NCBI GenBank assembly: GCA_022376515.1
Contig: WTXI01000012.1
Span: 62,001-126,000, forward strand
DNA: 64,000 nucleotides
DNA from: Lactifluus volemus
Taxonomy: Eukaryota > Basidiomycota > Agaricomycetes > Russulales > Russulaceae
Reading direction: 5' to 3'
The first letter of the stretch is position 1. Each line of letters starts with the position of its first letter. Of this stretch, positions 43,759 through 55,795 are shown piece by piece. The translations under genes were made by a program, and so were the position numbers. The notes beneath the pieces were generated by a model, which was not told where the DNA came from, made no database searches, and saw only the letters and a list, made by a program, of their open reading frames with translations.

Positions 43759-44710
43759 TCATTATCTTCCCCTTCCCTAGTGATTCTCACCCTCTGAAGC
43801 CAGTAGTAATTCGATGACGGCCTCTCAAGCGTTGCCACATGCCACCCAATCGCATCTCGCCTCTAGCAACTCTCTTCAGTTACAGGCGAGTACTCACAAT
43901 GGTTAAAGTGCTTGGGTATTGAAGTATTGGCCGTAGGGCACACAGAATCTAGCGTAATATATCGACAACACACTTTCGGACCTCTGCGGATTTCAAAAGG
44001 TTTCCAGGATCTTTGTGCTTCTATACCATCTACCAGATCGGGATATGTACATTAGAGTGGCTGCGTGGCTACGTTTCTAACTCCATTCAATGTATCCTTC
44101 AAACTGTTCGGTTACGCCACTTTTTGCCCGATTGCCCCGTACCCTCTATCTCCATGACGGGTATGCCATGGTGACAAGAACCTAAGAGCGTCGCGACACA
44201 TAACATCGGAGATGACTGCGTCTGTAACTGCTTCTGACTGGGACTGGTAAGTGACAGAAAAGGGCAAATTCGATTACTTATTTGGTCTGTTGGTCTCAAT
44301 CCGTGATTCTCGGGTTCCCCGCCAATCGTACTGCCTACATACCTCCATCAGCGGGAGGCTCGTACTGTTGAGATTGCAGCATTTTCTAAGAGCCCCCAGC
44401 TGGTAAGGTTTTTGATTTTTGGACTCGGATACTGAACTAACGTACATCTTGATCGCAGTCTGACACGTATTATTTCAAGTCCGCGGATTATCCGATTGGG
44501 TGCTCGCCTCACTAAATTTAGTCCTTTTGCTTCGGAGGGTTCCTTGGTTGTCTTTTTTAAAATACTGATGTGACATTGTGTGACTGACGGAACCGAGGGA
44601 CATGGACAATAAGGACATTACTTTCCTTGAACGTTTCATCGCTTCGCTCTAATAAATGGCCAGGCTATGGGCTTCTGTGGTGTCCTACACTCTCCGTTTA
44701 CCAATCAGCC

Positions 44711-46241
44711 ATGGCCAACGACTTGGAGCAGCCTTTCAGATCTCTATCCGGACGACGCCCTTGCCCTCCTAAACCGTAAACTCGAGGACACCCGTTTCCC
44801 AGACGAAGTGGACGATCCGGGTGGGAGCGTGGTGCTCCTCTCTCAGACATCAAACGACTCGTCGAAAGATGGAAAAATGGCTATGATTGGCGAACTCACG
44901 AGCGCGAGCTCAACGAGCTGCCCATGTTCATGCGTTCCATCGAGGTGGAGGGATTTGGTGAGCTGAACGTACACTACGTGCACCAAAGAAGTCTCGTGAA
45001 CAGGCCATTCCACTCTTGTTTGTTCACGGTTGTACGTCACTGTTCTATCCCTCTCCTACCTATCTGACGATACGACTCAACGCAGGGCCAGGGAGCTTCA
45101 TCGAGGTGACGAAAGTATTGCCCCTCTTGACAGGATCCTCTCCAGAACACCCATCTTTCCATGTTGTTGCCCCCAGTCTTCCCGGGTTTGCATGGTCGCA
45201 GGGCGTACTGAAAAAGGGGTTTCATGGAAAACACTATGCTGAGGTATGTCCATTCTATTCTTTCTATCAACTCGGTTGCGCGTTCTCACGATCAACACCC
45301 AGCTCTTCAACAAACTGATGATTTCGTTGGGCTACTCAGAATACGTAACTCAGGGTGGAGACTTGGCCATGTCGTAAGAAAGCCTTATGGTTGACTTTCG
45401 GAGATGGAACTGACAGCATTCGTTCTAGCTGACACTCATCACAGCCTCTCTATATGGTCCTAAGAATGTCAAGGCGTCTCATACGAATATGCCAATGTAA
45501 GTCCAAACTATAATGGCGCACCCAGGGCCTCATCTTCTACGTATCTAGTTCTGACCCAATCAATTCCGACAAAACCCCCTGGGATATCTCAAGTTCCTCT
45601 TTACTCCTTATACGTCTCGCGAGATACAAGGAATTACCGCCACACAAACTTTTTCAAAACAGGGATGGGTTACTTTGCAGAGCAATCGACCAAGCCACAA
45701 CGCTCGGGTATAGCCTGATGGATTCGCCTGTTGGCATGCTCGCATGGATATATGAGAAACTCGTGCATGGACAGACTCATACACGTGGTCGGATGATGAA
45801 GGTACGACCATTTATGTATCACACAGGATGACAACTAACAGCTACGCGCAGTGCTCACATGGGTCTCATCTACTGGTTCTCCCGTGCCGGGCCTGCCGCA
45901 TCCGTTCGAATCTATTACGAGCTCACGAAATCGCACGAGGTGATCATGTTACCCAAGTCGACCGTCCCGATCGGCATCTCGTTCTTCCCAAAAGAGCTTG
46001 CTAGGTTTCCTAGAGGGTGCGTCTCTTCGTTTCCATCTTCCTCCCTTCACTAAAAATAATGTGTGGGCAATTTGGCAGGTTGCTGCGCGCCAAGGCGAAA
46101 GTTGTGTTCGAGTCCGAACATGATACTGGTGGCCATTTTGCGGCGTACGAAGAACCAGAAGCGTTGGTGGATGACCTGAGGAAGATGTTTGGAAAGTCTG
46201 GACCTGCAGCGTCCGTCGTTCCAGGGTGTCCTGGCTATTGA
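44711..46241 (+). pseudogene. Epoxide hydrolase-like alpha/beta hydrolase, copy A, frame-broken
   Basis: Family enzyme opens epoxides to diols. The epoxide hydrolase N-terminal region is visible (ALALLNRKLEDTRFPDEVDD; KNGYDWRTHERELNELP in another frame). Then the oxyanion region after an intron reads GPGSFIEVTKVLPLL, followed by HVVAPSLPGFAWSQG, and a nucleophile-type GGD (Y-V-T-Q-G-G-D). The C-terminal part has PVGMLAWIYEKL, PIGISFFPKEL and the catalytic-His segment [17 protein letters not shown], ending GCPGY at 46,241. Breaks: one base lost near 44,736 (CAGCC run), one near 44,820, and others, including near 45,370 where the W-G of GGDWG is out of frame. Introns near 45,030-45,085 and 45,243-45,300 are shared with copy B. 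Immediately upstream of NLR copy 2. Confidence 0.8.
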
Positions 46242-47433
46242 TGTAAGGGGGATGATTTGGACTTCAGTTCCGGCGAGACAGCCACATGTCTATCAATTAT
46301 TCGCTTGCCAACTCTAGAACATTGTGACCTTCCTGTACGCATGATGGAATGGAACGATGTCGGAATGACTTCTTTTGCTATAAATACGATTCATTGATTA
46401 GGTTGATTGGGCCGAAAACTGCGCTGCGCTGTGTGCTGTGACTCGGACATCTGCCGCGGGTTCTAGGTTCGATGTTGCGATGCGCCTTGGGTTCCCAAGG
46501 ATGCCCTTTTCACCATCAGCCCCTCGCTTTCACATTCTATATCAATATCTTTGGCAACTACCTGTTATCAAGTGTGATCGCTGAGATCTGAGAAGTGGAC
46601 TTCGCGGAGGGCCATTTCCTGAACGTAGGTAGGCACGATCACGTGATTCGGGTCGTCCTCCACTTTCACATGTTCACATTCTACAGTAACGGCTAGTATA
46701 CTCTCATATCCGGCGTAAAGAAAGAAACTGGGGATTATGAGGTTCGCATCGTTCCCAACTGAAACTTCCTAGAAGAGAAATGCCCCCAACAAAGATTAGT
46801 ATTGTACTAGTAAATGGCACAGACTGCAAAATCGGAGACAAGAGTAGTAAAGAGGTGGCGCTTTTGATGGACAACATCAAAATTAAGCACATTCTGGCGC
46901 TATCCAGTACGGGTTGTTTGCTCCGCTGAACGCTAGTGCAACTCGGCTGGAAACTGGAGGTGTGAGAACCAGCACGAGCGCCGCGCATACGGTCACGACC
47001 CGGGTATGTTCAACAATGGACTTGCCCCGATTCATCGATGTTCATCAACTATTGGTTGAGATTCCGCTCAACCTCGCGAGCATCCCATGCTAAGTCCCGG
47101 ATCCTTTGCGTTACGCCACTGTGCGAGGGTTAGGTTGCGCATGATTCAAACACGCGAACTGCGGTACCTGAGTCGATTTCAGCTTGATTATGTAGAAATT
47201 CTGTAGTAAGCATCCTGACGTACTATAAGAAAGAGAAGAGTTGATAGACATTGAGAGATCCCCATGTTCAGTTCCCCTCCAAGTGGAACAACTTCGAATC
47301 TGTGCCAACCCAACAAGGTATCACCAGCGCCTTTTTCTGGCTTTATTTGTTTGTTCCAAATAACCAAGCGCTCTAACAAGCACAGACCAGCCTGAGTGGT
47401 CATCTCAATCTCAACTTCTCACTTCGATCTACG
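46242..47433. other. Hydrolase-NLR spacer (duplicated at 60,578-61,713)
   Basis: About 1.2 kb without genes, yet well conserved between the two duplicated units. It contains ATCACGTGAT-type E-box palindromes (near 46,638, and 60,958 in the other unit) and should carry the NLR promoter. Confidence 0.55.
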
Positions 47434-50400
47434 ATGTCATTCGCACAACCAAACTCGTATGTCAAAGTCTCTTTCACCCGATGTCCCCCAATGTTAACCA
47501 TTACTGCAGCCCAGATCCTCAAACATCCCGAATCGGGTACATCAGTCACTTTCATTTCATCTCGATATTTGCTAAGATAGCTACCTTTGATCAGCGATCA
47601 AGTCACCAAAACACAACCGAGCACCCTTCATCTCGAAGTCACTGGTATATATTTTTGGTCATGTTGCACCGATAAGTACTGAACTTGTCCTCTGTCAGTC
47701 CTCAGGGCGCACAATCTCCCTCCTCTGAAATCCCTCCCGGGAAGGAGAGACGGTTTTATGTTACGGTGACGATCGGGGAGAAGACATGGCAGTCCCGTTC
47801 TATGCAAAGCGTTGCTCAGCACGTCGAATGGAACGAGAAAGTCGACGCATTGTGAGAAGTGTCGGATTTCCGTTTCAGTGCCCAACTGACTCCCGTGCAG
47901 TTCAGTACCACCGCTCTCTCCTATTAAAATATCTCTTTACGCAAAGAGGACCATGCGGAAAGACTTGCTTCTCGGGCAGCAGGAGATAACCTGTGAAGCC
48001 CGACGCGGTTCGTTCATTTCTTCGGATCCTTCATCGTGCATCTTGCTGAGCGACCTTCATGTAGAACTTGATATAGTTTTTAAGAGCGCCGATGGACGTG
48101 GTAGACATTCAACGATACCGGATACACTTTTGACGATCACCGTATCCACGAATCCCGATTCCTCTCCAACTACGCCAGTCATTACATCGAATCCTGTGAC
48201 GACAGAGTTGGCTGCTGAAGGAGATGCTGTACGTCCTTCTATCCAATTTCACCATGAATCCAAGCAACTCATGGCAGTTGTCGCCTCTATCTCTTTTATC
48301 CTAGACGCTTGACCTTCCCACTGAGGGCGATACTCCTGTGAGACCAGTTGCAGTCAGCCAGTCGGAGATGTCACGTACTCTTGGTCGTGCTGAAGAAGCA
48401 ATGGAAGCCATGGATACGATAAAAGCGTGGAAGACAGCCATTGATGTTGTCAAGCAAGTGATGGACACTGTCGACCCGATCGCTGAAGTATGACTAACAT
48501 CATGATGGGTTTTCCGTATTCCTTGCTAAACTTCTGTTCAGTTGTTCCCGCACGCAACGTTAGCATGGAAGTTACTCTCAAAGATTCCCGAGGTTCGTCT
48601 CCGCGCTCGGTCGGAGGGTACACATAGTTCAATATTTTTTTCACCTACCGTCAGACTTTGCTACTCCAGTTGAAGCGTGATGACAACGTCAGAACACTAC
48701 TTCAAGTAATACTCGATGCATTCGACTTTGCGAAGAAGGCGGACATTTTGAGGAACATGGACACAGAGTCTACGCAACCGAAAATCTTGGATGAGATGCT
48801 GGAGTGTGTCTCTGAATGTGCCAAATTTATCATATCGTATGCGGAGGACGTGAATGTCGGTACGTCGTCTTTGCCTCTTTGTGGTCATTCATGATAATAA
48901 ATATTTGATTTAGGAAAGCGGACTTTGAAGAATGTGGTCCGCCAAGTGGACGCGAAAATTGATGAGTATCGCACGAATCTGGCTCGGCTGCGAGATAATT
49001 TCCTCGCGGGTACTGCTGTTATCACTGGGGGTGCTGTGCTGGCACTTCTAGAATCTGGTGCGTAGTCCTTATGGTGATTGATCCTCGAATGAGCTGATGT
49101 GGGGCACAAAGAATTGGACGCAAAAATCAAAGAATTGCCTATAAAGGAGGCTGGCGATTTGGCGATGACAGGCGCTGTCTTCCAGGCACACGAGAAGATT
49201 TCTTGGACCATATCATCAACTGGGTCGAGAATCGAGAATCTCAACGTGGACTTGTGCTCCTCGGCCAGGCCGGCACAGGAAAGTCTTCGATTGCACATGA
49301 AGTCGCCCGTCGGTTAGAGCACAAGCATCTCGGCTCTTACTTTGCTTTTCTACGGAAGGAGGGCTCCAAAGATGAGGCTCACCAGCTGTTCACGACACTT
49401 GCTCGCGATCTCTCCCATCGATATCCTCCATTCAAACTCGCCCTCGGAGGGTGCTCAAGAGTGATCCATCTCTCTGTATTACTCGACACTATCGTACACT
49501 TTTCGAACGGCTCCTCCTTGAACCGGTCAAGCACGTTCAGAATGGGGGTCCGATTCTTATTGTGATCGATGCATTGGATGAGAGCGGTGATGTAATTCGC
49601 CACAACGGATTACACAAGTTTCTTGCTCAGCATCTGTTCGAGTTGCCATCGAACTTTCGCATCCTCATCACCTCGAGACCGGACAATGGAATCGAACATG
49701 TATTTGGTAACACGTCGTCCGCACGCACCCTCTACATGGACGATCCCAAGCTGGCTGCGAAGACGGAGCAAGATATTCGGTTGTATCTCGAGAGCGAACT
49801 CCCCTTTGACTTGTTCGAACGACATGGAGTCAAACTGGCAAAGGCGGCGGAAGGCTTGTTTCAGTGGGCAGCCGTTGGATGCGGGTTGATAAACAAGCCA
49901 CCTCCTAGCTTTGGATTTAGCAGGAAACAGGTGATTCAGCGTCTATTGGGACACTCACGAGGTCGGGATGGACAGGATCCGTTGGACCAGCTGTACAGAG
50001 AAGTTCTGGAAGGATACTTCAAGCCGGTTGCAGCACAGAGACTATTTCGGTCTGTGATGGGACAGCTTTTCGCCGCGATGGTGCCGCTTTCGATCCGTTC
50101 TTTGACTATTCTGCGACAACATGCACCCAAGGATGACCCCGATGATCCTGATCCGGAGGATTCTGATTGCGTTGTTGAAATGCTGGGTCACCTTGGGTCA
50201 CTGCTCAGTAACGTGACCTCATCCGACGATACCCTCCCGATCGTCCCTCTCCACACCTCATTTCGTGATTTCTTGGCGGATGAGAAGAGTGGGGAATTTC
50301 ACATCGACCTTGGCAGGTCTCACCGTCGGTTGGCACATTCCTGCCTTGGATTGATGCTCAATGATCTCAAATTCAACATTTGCAAACTCGAATCGTCCTA

Positions 50401-53036
50401 CCTTGCCAACAGGGACGTGCCCGATCTCGAATCTCGAATTGCCAAATATATTCCACCTGCTCTATCGTATGGCTGCGTTTTTTGGGGAGACCATTTAGGA
50501 CATCTTTGTATTGAACAGGACCTCTTTCCGAAACTTCGATCGCTGTTCGAGACAAGATTCCTTTTTTGGCTGGAAGTGCTTAGCATCAGGAACAGCGTCG
50601 GTCTTGGATCACGAGCACTGGGATCTCTGAACACATGGCTGCGGTCTGACCAACTGAAGGTAGGCGCATCATATCACGTCATATGACTTTAGTAACTATT
50701 GGGTACAATTGCAGCAGTCATTCCAATCAGAGGTTGAGGATATGTTGGGATTAGTGAATGATGCGTTCGCTTTTGTGCGGTATTTCGGGATGGCGATATC
50801 AAGAAGCGTCCCGCACATATATATATCTGCTCTCCCATTTGCGCCATCCTCTTCCCGCATCGTCGAGCACCACATTCACCTATTCCCCCACACATTGTTT
50901 TTGAGACGCGGACAGTTATCTGATTGGCCAGCATTGGAAATGACGATTCAAGCACATGACGGACCAGTTACTCTGTTGTATTCTCGCCAGATGGGCAGCG
51001 ATCGCATCAGGCTCGCGAGATGCACGATTCGGGTGTGGGATGCAACAACGGGGGAAATTGTCACGGGACCGTTTACTGGACACACCGATTCGTCTTCTCT
51101 GTCGCATTCTCGCCAGACGGGAAACGCATCGCATCGGCATCGGCCGATTGCACGATTTGCGTGTGGGATGCCGCAACAGGAGAGGTCATAGTGGGACCAT
51201 TTACTGGACACACGATTGGGTCAGATGCGTTGCATTCTCACCGAACGGACAGCACATCGCCTCGGCCTCGACGATCGCACGATTCGTGTTTGGGATGCCG
51301 CAACTGGAGAGGTCGTAGCAGGCCCGTTTATTGGACACATCGACGAGGTCTACTGTGTTACATTCTCAACAGACGGGCAATGTATCGCCTCTGCCTCTAA
51401 GATTGCACGATTCGCATGTGGGATGCTGCAACCGGAGAGGTCGTAGCAGGCCCGTTTACTGGACACACTGAACCGGTTTGTGTGTTGTATTCTCACCGGA
51501 TGGGAAGCACGTCGCTTCGGCCTCGGAACGATCGCACGATTCGTGTGTGGGATTCCGCAACAGGGCAGGCCGTAGCAGGCCCGTTTACTGGACACACCGA
51601 TGCTATCTCCTCTATTGCATTCTCGCCAGACGGGCAACGCATCACATCAGCCTCGCTCGATTGCACGATTTGTGTGTGGGATTCCGGAACAGGGCAGATC
51701 GTTGCAGGCCCATTTACTGGACACACCCTTCGATATATTCTGTTGCACTCTCGCCGGACGGGCAGCGCATTGCCTCGGCCTCGTACGATCAAACGGTTTG
51801 TGTGTGGGATTCCAGAAAAGAAGAGACAGGGGGCTCGTTTACCGGACATACCCGGTCTATATTTTCTGTTGCGCTCTCACCAGAAGGGCAACGGATAGCC
51901 TCTGCCTCTGCAGATTGCGCAGTCGTTGTGTGGGATGCTGCATCAGGAGAGGTCACAGCAGGTCCATTTACTGGTCACACAGATTGGATCATTTGTGTTG
52001 CATTCTCGCCTGACGGGCGGCGGATCGTCTCCTCCTCGCGAGATCGCACGATTCGCGTATGGGATACCGCGACAGGAAATATTGTAGCGGGCCCGTTTAC
52101 CGGACATACCGATATGGTCACCTCTGTTGCATTCTCACCAGACGGACAACGCATCGCGTCGGCCTCGAACGATCACGCGGTTCGTGTGTGGGATGCGATA
52201 ACGGGAGAGGTTGTAGTGGGCCCGTTAACTGGACACACTGATGCCGTCGACTGTGTTGCATTCTCGCCGGACGGGAAGCGCATCGCGTCTGCCTCCCAAG
52301 ACTGCACGATTCGAGTATGGGATGCTGCGACAGGAGAGGTCATAGCGGGCCCGTTTACTGGTCATACTGCCTACATCCAATCTGTTGCTTTTTCTCCCGA
52401 CGGGAAGCGAGTCGCCTCAGGCTCTGGAGATGCACAATTCGTGTGTGGGATTCTGCGACAGGCCAAGGGCTAGTAGGCCCGTTTACTGGACACAGTAATT
52501 GTGTCTCTCTGTTGCATTCTCCCCAGACGGGCAGCAAATTGCATCGGCCTCGGTAGATCGCACGATTCGCTTGTGGGATTCTGGAACAAGGGTGGTTGTA
52601 GCGGGCCCGTTTATTGGACATACAGAGTGGATCCAGTCAGTTGCATTCACACCAGATGGGCAGCGGATCATTTCGGCCTCGGGAGATTGCACGATTCGCA
52701 TGTGGGATGTTACAACAGGACTCACCCAATCAAATAACTCCGGTGCGTCCTTGCATGGGCAGCCTATCACATCGACCTTACGAGATCACATGATTCATAT
52801 AGGGAAATTCAGAGCAGAAGATATTGAGAAAGATCACTTGATGGAGAAGATCCCAGTCAATAGTGATGGATGGATGTATGGGGACGATAAAGAACTCCTT
52901 TTGTGGATCCTCCGATTCACCGGCCATACCTTCATAGAGCTAACACAGTCTGGGTTGCTGGCAAAGATAGAACGGAGGTAGATCTCTCAAATTTTGTGTA
53001 TGGGTTAAATTGGGCTACGGTATATGTTCACAGTTG
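47434..53036 (+). pseudogene. C2-NACHT-WD40 NLR-like gene, copy 2, frame-broken
   Basis: Same architecture as copy 1. A tiny first exon at ATG 47,434 (MSFAQPNS) is followed by a C2-like module (FYVTVTIGEKTWQSRSMQSV), helical exons (48,310-49,060), and NACHT with Walker A GQAGTGKSSIA (49,261-49,290) and Walker B ILIVIDALDESG. The largest clean exon is 49,451-50,670. After an intron to about 50,714 come 14 WD40 units and the tail TEVDLSNFVYGLNWATVYVH, stop 53,036. Breaks relative to copies 1 and 3: one base lost near 47,746 (A run in the C2 exon), near 49,140 (CCTTATAAA to CCTATAAA), near 49,448 (GGG to GG), repeatedly in WD units 1-7 and 12-13, and near 52,960. WD units 8-12 read openly (51,840-52,440). 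Either a recent pseudogene or a poorly polished gene. Confidence 0.85.
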
Positions 53037-54084
53037 AAGTTGATCTAAATCATGATAGAGTCACATCGCCCCAGCGGACATTGTCGGCATTTGTATCAGA
53101 GGTTTGTACTGTCACGGTGTGACAGCCACGAGGAGCCTGATCAAAGGAGCCCTGGGTTCAAATCCTACCATGGTCGTTTTTATAAAACTAACAGCAGTGT
53201 TGTATGGTGCTTAAACAATGGGCAGTTCTTATGTTATTTTCACATTTTTAAGCAGCAATTGTGGACGGGCAACCAAGGGAAGGGATGGCAAAGGTCATGG
53301 CGTGAAAAACGGGGAGGATCACATGCACCGTGCAATTCACCGTTAACTTACCATATTTGACCGTTTGCAGGAACCTACGTGACTCCTCCCTACAGGGCTT
53401 CCGAATCGCCTGTAATTGACATCGCTGTAACTACAGTACTAATCAGGACCATCGGATGCGAGCGTGCAGAAATTCCACCACGCAACTGAACACCGCTATC
53501 TCTCACCTTTCTGTGACAGATAACTCATTGATATCGCTGCAACATTTCTGCATTCAATCGTTCTAATCGTCAAAGTCACGCAGCGATCGTATCGTCGGCC
53601 TGTGCATCGTGACAGCGCAATCCCCCCCGTTTCACACCATGACCTTTGTCATCCCTTCCATTGGTTCCAGTCGATGCAATTCGCCGGTGAACTAAGCGAG
53701 TCGATTTGTAACGAGCCCTTCGATTTGAAAGTTGGACATGGTAGACAACGGCCAGCATTCAGGTGTTTTGGGAGTCTTTAATGAGAACGAAAAAGAGGTG
53801 AACTGTCACACTTGCTAAGTGCCACGTCTGTGCATGGGAGACGGAGGGTTGAGTCATGCGTTGTCCTATGTGGCCGAAGCTCTCCAACTGGACAGCAGCC
53901 CGTCAAATATACTATATTTGGAACATCAGTACAGTACTGTGATTGTTAGGCAAGTTCTCAATCGAAGCTCAAGGACTGTCTCTTTTATTAGTCGAAAACG
54001 AGTGCCAGCAGGACTTCCAGTGGCCGGTGCAAGGGCCCAGGCCTGTCCATCACGTGGAGCCGGTGTGACAGTGTGACCGTCCAA
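53037..54084. other. Intergenic region between NLR copy 2 and copia element
   Basis: No gene. Contains an imperfect inverted repeat (53,271-53,314 against 53,627-53,669) and a B-box-like GGTTCAAATCC at about 53,156-53,166, with a T run after it, but no foldable tRNA. Confidence 0.45.
53271..53669. repeat. Imperfect inverted repeat, possible MITE remnant
   Basis: The arm at 53,271-53,314 (GGGATGGCAAAGGTCATGG core) is the reverse complement, with few mismatches, of the arm at 53,627-53,669 (CCATGACCTTTGTCATCCC). Arms are about 44 nt and the span is about 400 bp. No clear target duplication was found, so element status is unproven. Confidence 0.5.
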
Positions 54085-54089
54085 ATGAT
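54085..54089 (+). repeat. Target-site duplication, left (ATGAT)
   Basis: ATGAT directly before the 5' LTR, matching ATGAT at 58,884-58,888 directly after the 3' LTR. Five bp is the usual length for copia-type integrases. Confidence 0.88.
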
Positions 54090-54230
54090 TATTGCGGATA
54101 CATCCGAAGTGACGTCACTTAGACCTTAGTTTAGTATAAGTAGTCGGGGTCATGATCACAAAGAAAATCTAATCTCTTTTCCCCTTGATCTCACACCGTT
54201 ACCATCTCGGGTCACGTTCACCAACTTATA
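54090..54230 (+). repeat. 5' LTR of copia element
   Basis: 141 bp, starting TATTGCGG and ending AACTTATA. Holds a 14-bp palindrome AAGTGACGTCACTT (54,107-54,120) containing the CRE core TGACGTCA, and a TATAAG string 15-20 bp after it that may be the promoter. Confidence 0.93.
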
Positions 54231-54242
54231 GGTTATGGGCCC
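54231..54242 (+). other. Primer-binding site, initiator-tRNA-Met half-molecule type
   Basis: GGTTATGGGCCC lies immediately after the 5' LTR. Its complement GGGCCCATAACC equals the anticodon-arm sequence of initiator tRNA-Met of plants and animals, not the tRNA 3' end. This is the mode used by Drosophila copia, primed by a 5' half-tRNA. Confidence 0.8.
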
Positions 54243-54315
54243 TGACGCCTACCGCTAATACCTCTCTTCTCTCTTTCCATATACCCTTTGTGATTAATCG
54301 CTTTCCTCACATTAA

Positions 54316-54418
54316 ACTTATTCAACGCATACATTCACCTCACACCCATCCTTCACCACATAACACATTAACTTATTCAACGCATACATCCACCTCATAC
54401 CCATCCTTCACTACATAA
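54316..54418 (+). repeat. Two-copy tandem repeat in retrotransposon leader
   Basis: A unit of about 48 bp beginning CTTATTCAACGCATACAT occurs at 54,317 and 54,372 (period 55 bp) with three or four differences, just before the gag ATG. Confidence 0.75.
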
Positions 54419-54430
54419 AAGTTTTTTTTT

Positions 54431-55795
54431 ATGTCTTCAACACCTTCCAATCCTCTTACTCCACCATCCCCTTCCGGAACACCAGCTTCTGGAACATCGA
54501 CCTCTGTACCTCATGTCATTCCTTCTGGAGCTGTTCCAGCATCAGCGTCTACAACCTCAGTTGCTTCTTCCGGTACTACCGCCACTACTGCATCAATGTC
54601 CGCACTTGCTGCCGCCGCACATGTTATGCCGTCCTTTTCTGCCAACGATATCCCCCTCACAGAACGCTACATCTCAGACAATACCTGGCCGTCGACCCTT
54701 GTCTTGGACCTTCGTTCCTCAAATTGGGCAGAATGGAGTCATCGACTCGAAATTCTTGCCAGCAGAACTGGACTTGACCCTTGGCTCAACGGTACGCTTT
54801 TGCCACCCGACCCTAATCTGAAATTGGCAAATAGTTGGGTTTGGTGGACCAATAATAACTCACTCCGCGGATTCATCATCCAACACATTTCCACTTATGA
54901 CTACGACATCATTTCCCCCCTTACGCTCGCCCATGAAATTTACAAAGTCCTGCGTACTCGCCACGAAAAACTCGGCCTGCATGCCCACGTCATCTTCAAC
55001 AAGAAGCTCTCTGAGACCCACTTCCGAAAACATATCCCACTTACTCAAACCCTTACAGTCATCAAAGCCTTACACCAATCCATCGTCAACCTCGGCCCTT
55101 ATGACGCAGACCGTATGTTGTGTACTTATATTCTCTACTCCTTAGGCCTGGAATTCCGCGAACTCCAATCCACGATACGCGCGATGACTATGGATCCCAA
55201 CTGCACGTCGGCCACGATTATCCAACGTCTCGAATCCGAGGAAGACCTGAATCAGCGCCGCGGTGATCAAGGGTTGGAAGCGTATCCTGACACTCCGTCT
55301 AACGCGCTCGTCGCTCGCTCCGGTTCCGCCTCTCAATCTCAGACTCAAAACACGCGCGATCGCCCACCGAGACCGACCTGCGTCAACTGTAGGAAAGTCG
55401 GCCATACGATCGAATTCTGCATTCAACCTGGGGGCAAGATGGCTGGGCGCACTATCGACGAAGCCCGAGCTGCCCAAGCCGCATCGCGCCCTCGTACGCA
55501 ACGCACGACCCAAACACAAACGCACTCCGCCAACGTCGCCACCACCGTCGCGTCGCCGACCACCACTTCCACACCCTCTACGGTCACCGTGAACGGTGTC
55601 ACCTATTCTATTGCTCCTGTTACGTCGTCTGCCGCTCCGTCCGCAACTCCCTCTACTACTTCTGCTCGGATCGAGGAAGTCCTTGATTCCGGCGAAAATT
55701 GGGAAGCGCTCGCTGCACTTGATGATGACGATGACTCCCTTTTCGTTCGGCCTGATGGGCCTTCCGTTACTTCTGCCTCACCGCCGCCTACCTAA
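54431..55795 (+). CDS. gag: Copia Gag polyprotein region
   Basis: 454-residue capsid/nucleocapsid protein of the element. Residues 1-75 are Ser/Thr/Pro-rich; residues 80-280 form the retrotransposon gag (UBN2-type) domain with WAEWSHRLEILA, KVLRTRHEKLG and the TLTVIKALHQSIVNLGPYD stretch. The zinc knuckle CVNCRKVGHTIEFC (C-x2-C-x4-H-x4-C) is at about residue 315. An acidic patch, LAALDDDDDSLF, precedes the stop. The last few codons (ASPPPT) belong to the junction where the protease and integrase core were lost. Start 54,431 is the first ATG after the leader. Confidence 0.9.
   Translation: MSSTPSNPLTPPSPSGTPASGTSTSVPHVIPSGAVPASASTTSVASSGTTATTASMSALAAAAHVMPSFSANDIPLTERYISDNTWPSTLVLDLRSSNWAEWSHRLEILASRTGLDPWLNGTLLPPDPNLKLANSWVWWTNNNSLRGFIIQHISTYDYDIISPLTLAHEIYKVLRTRHEKLGLHAHVIFNKKLSETHFRKHIPLTQTLTVIKALHQSIVNLGPYDADRMLCTYILYSLGLEFRELQSTIRAMTMDPNCTSATIIQRLESEEDLNQRRGDQGLEAYPDTPSNALVARSGSASQSQTQNTRDRPPRPTCVNCRKVGHTIEFCIQPGGKMAGRTIDEARAAQAASRPRTQRTTQTQTHSANVATTVASPTTTSTPSTVTVNGVTYSIAPVTSSAAPSATPSTTSARIEEVLDSGENWEALAALDDDDDSLFVRPDGPSVTSASPPPT

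Larger units (their letters stand above)
44580..49700 (+). repeat. Left unit of tandem duplication (hydrolase + NLR 5' half)
   Basis: This stretch aligns colinearly with 58,890-63,990, shifted by about 14.30 kb (offset 14,311 near the hydrolase ATG, 14,294 near the NACHT end). Coding, intronic and the 1.2-kb intergenic parts between hydrolase and NLR are all shared, with small indels and scattered substitutions. Confidence 0.92.

Noticed and set aside
53095..53195. Possible tRNA gene around GGTTCAAATCC
   Set aside because: The T-arm has a mismatch at its base, and no matching acceptor strand, D-arm or A-box is found upstream. Kept only as a B-box-like string.
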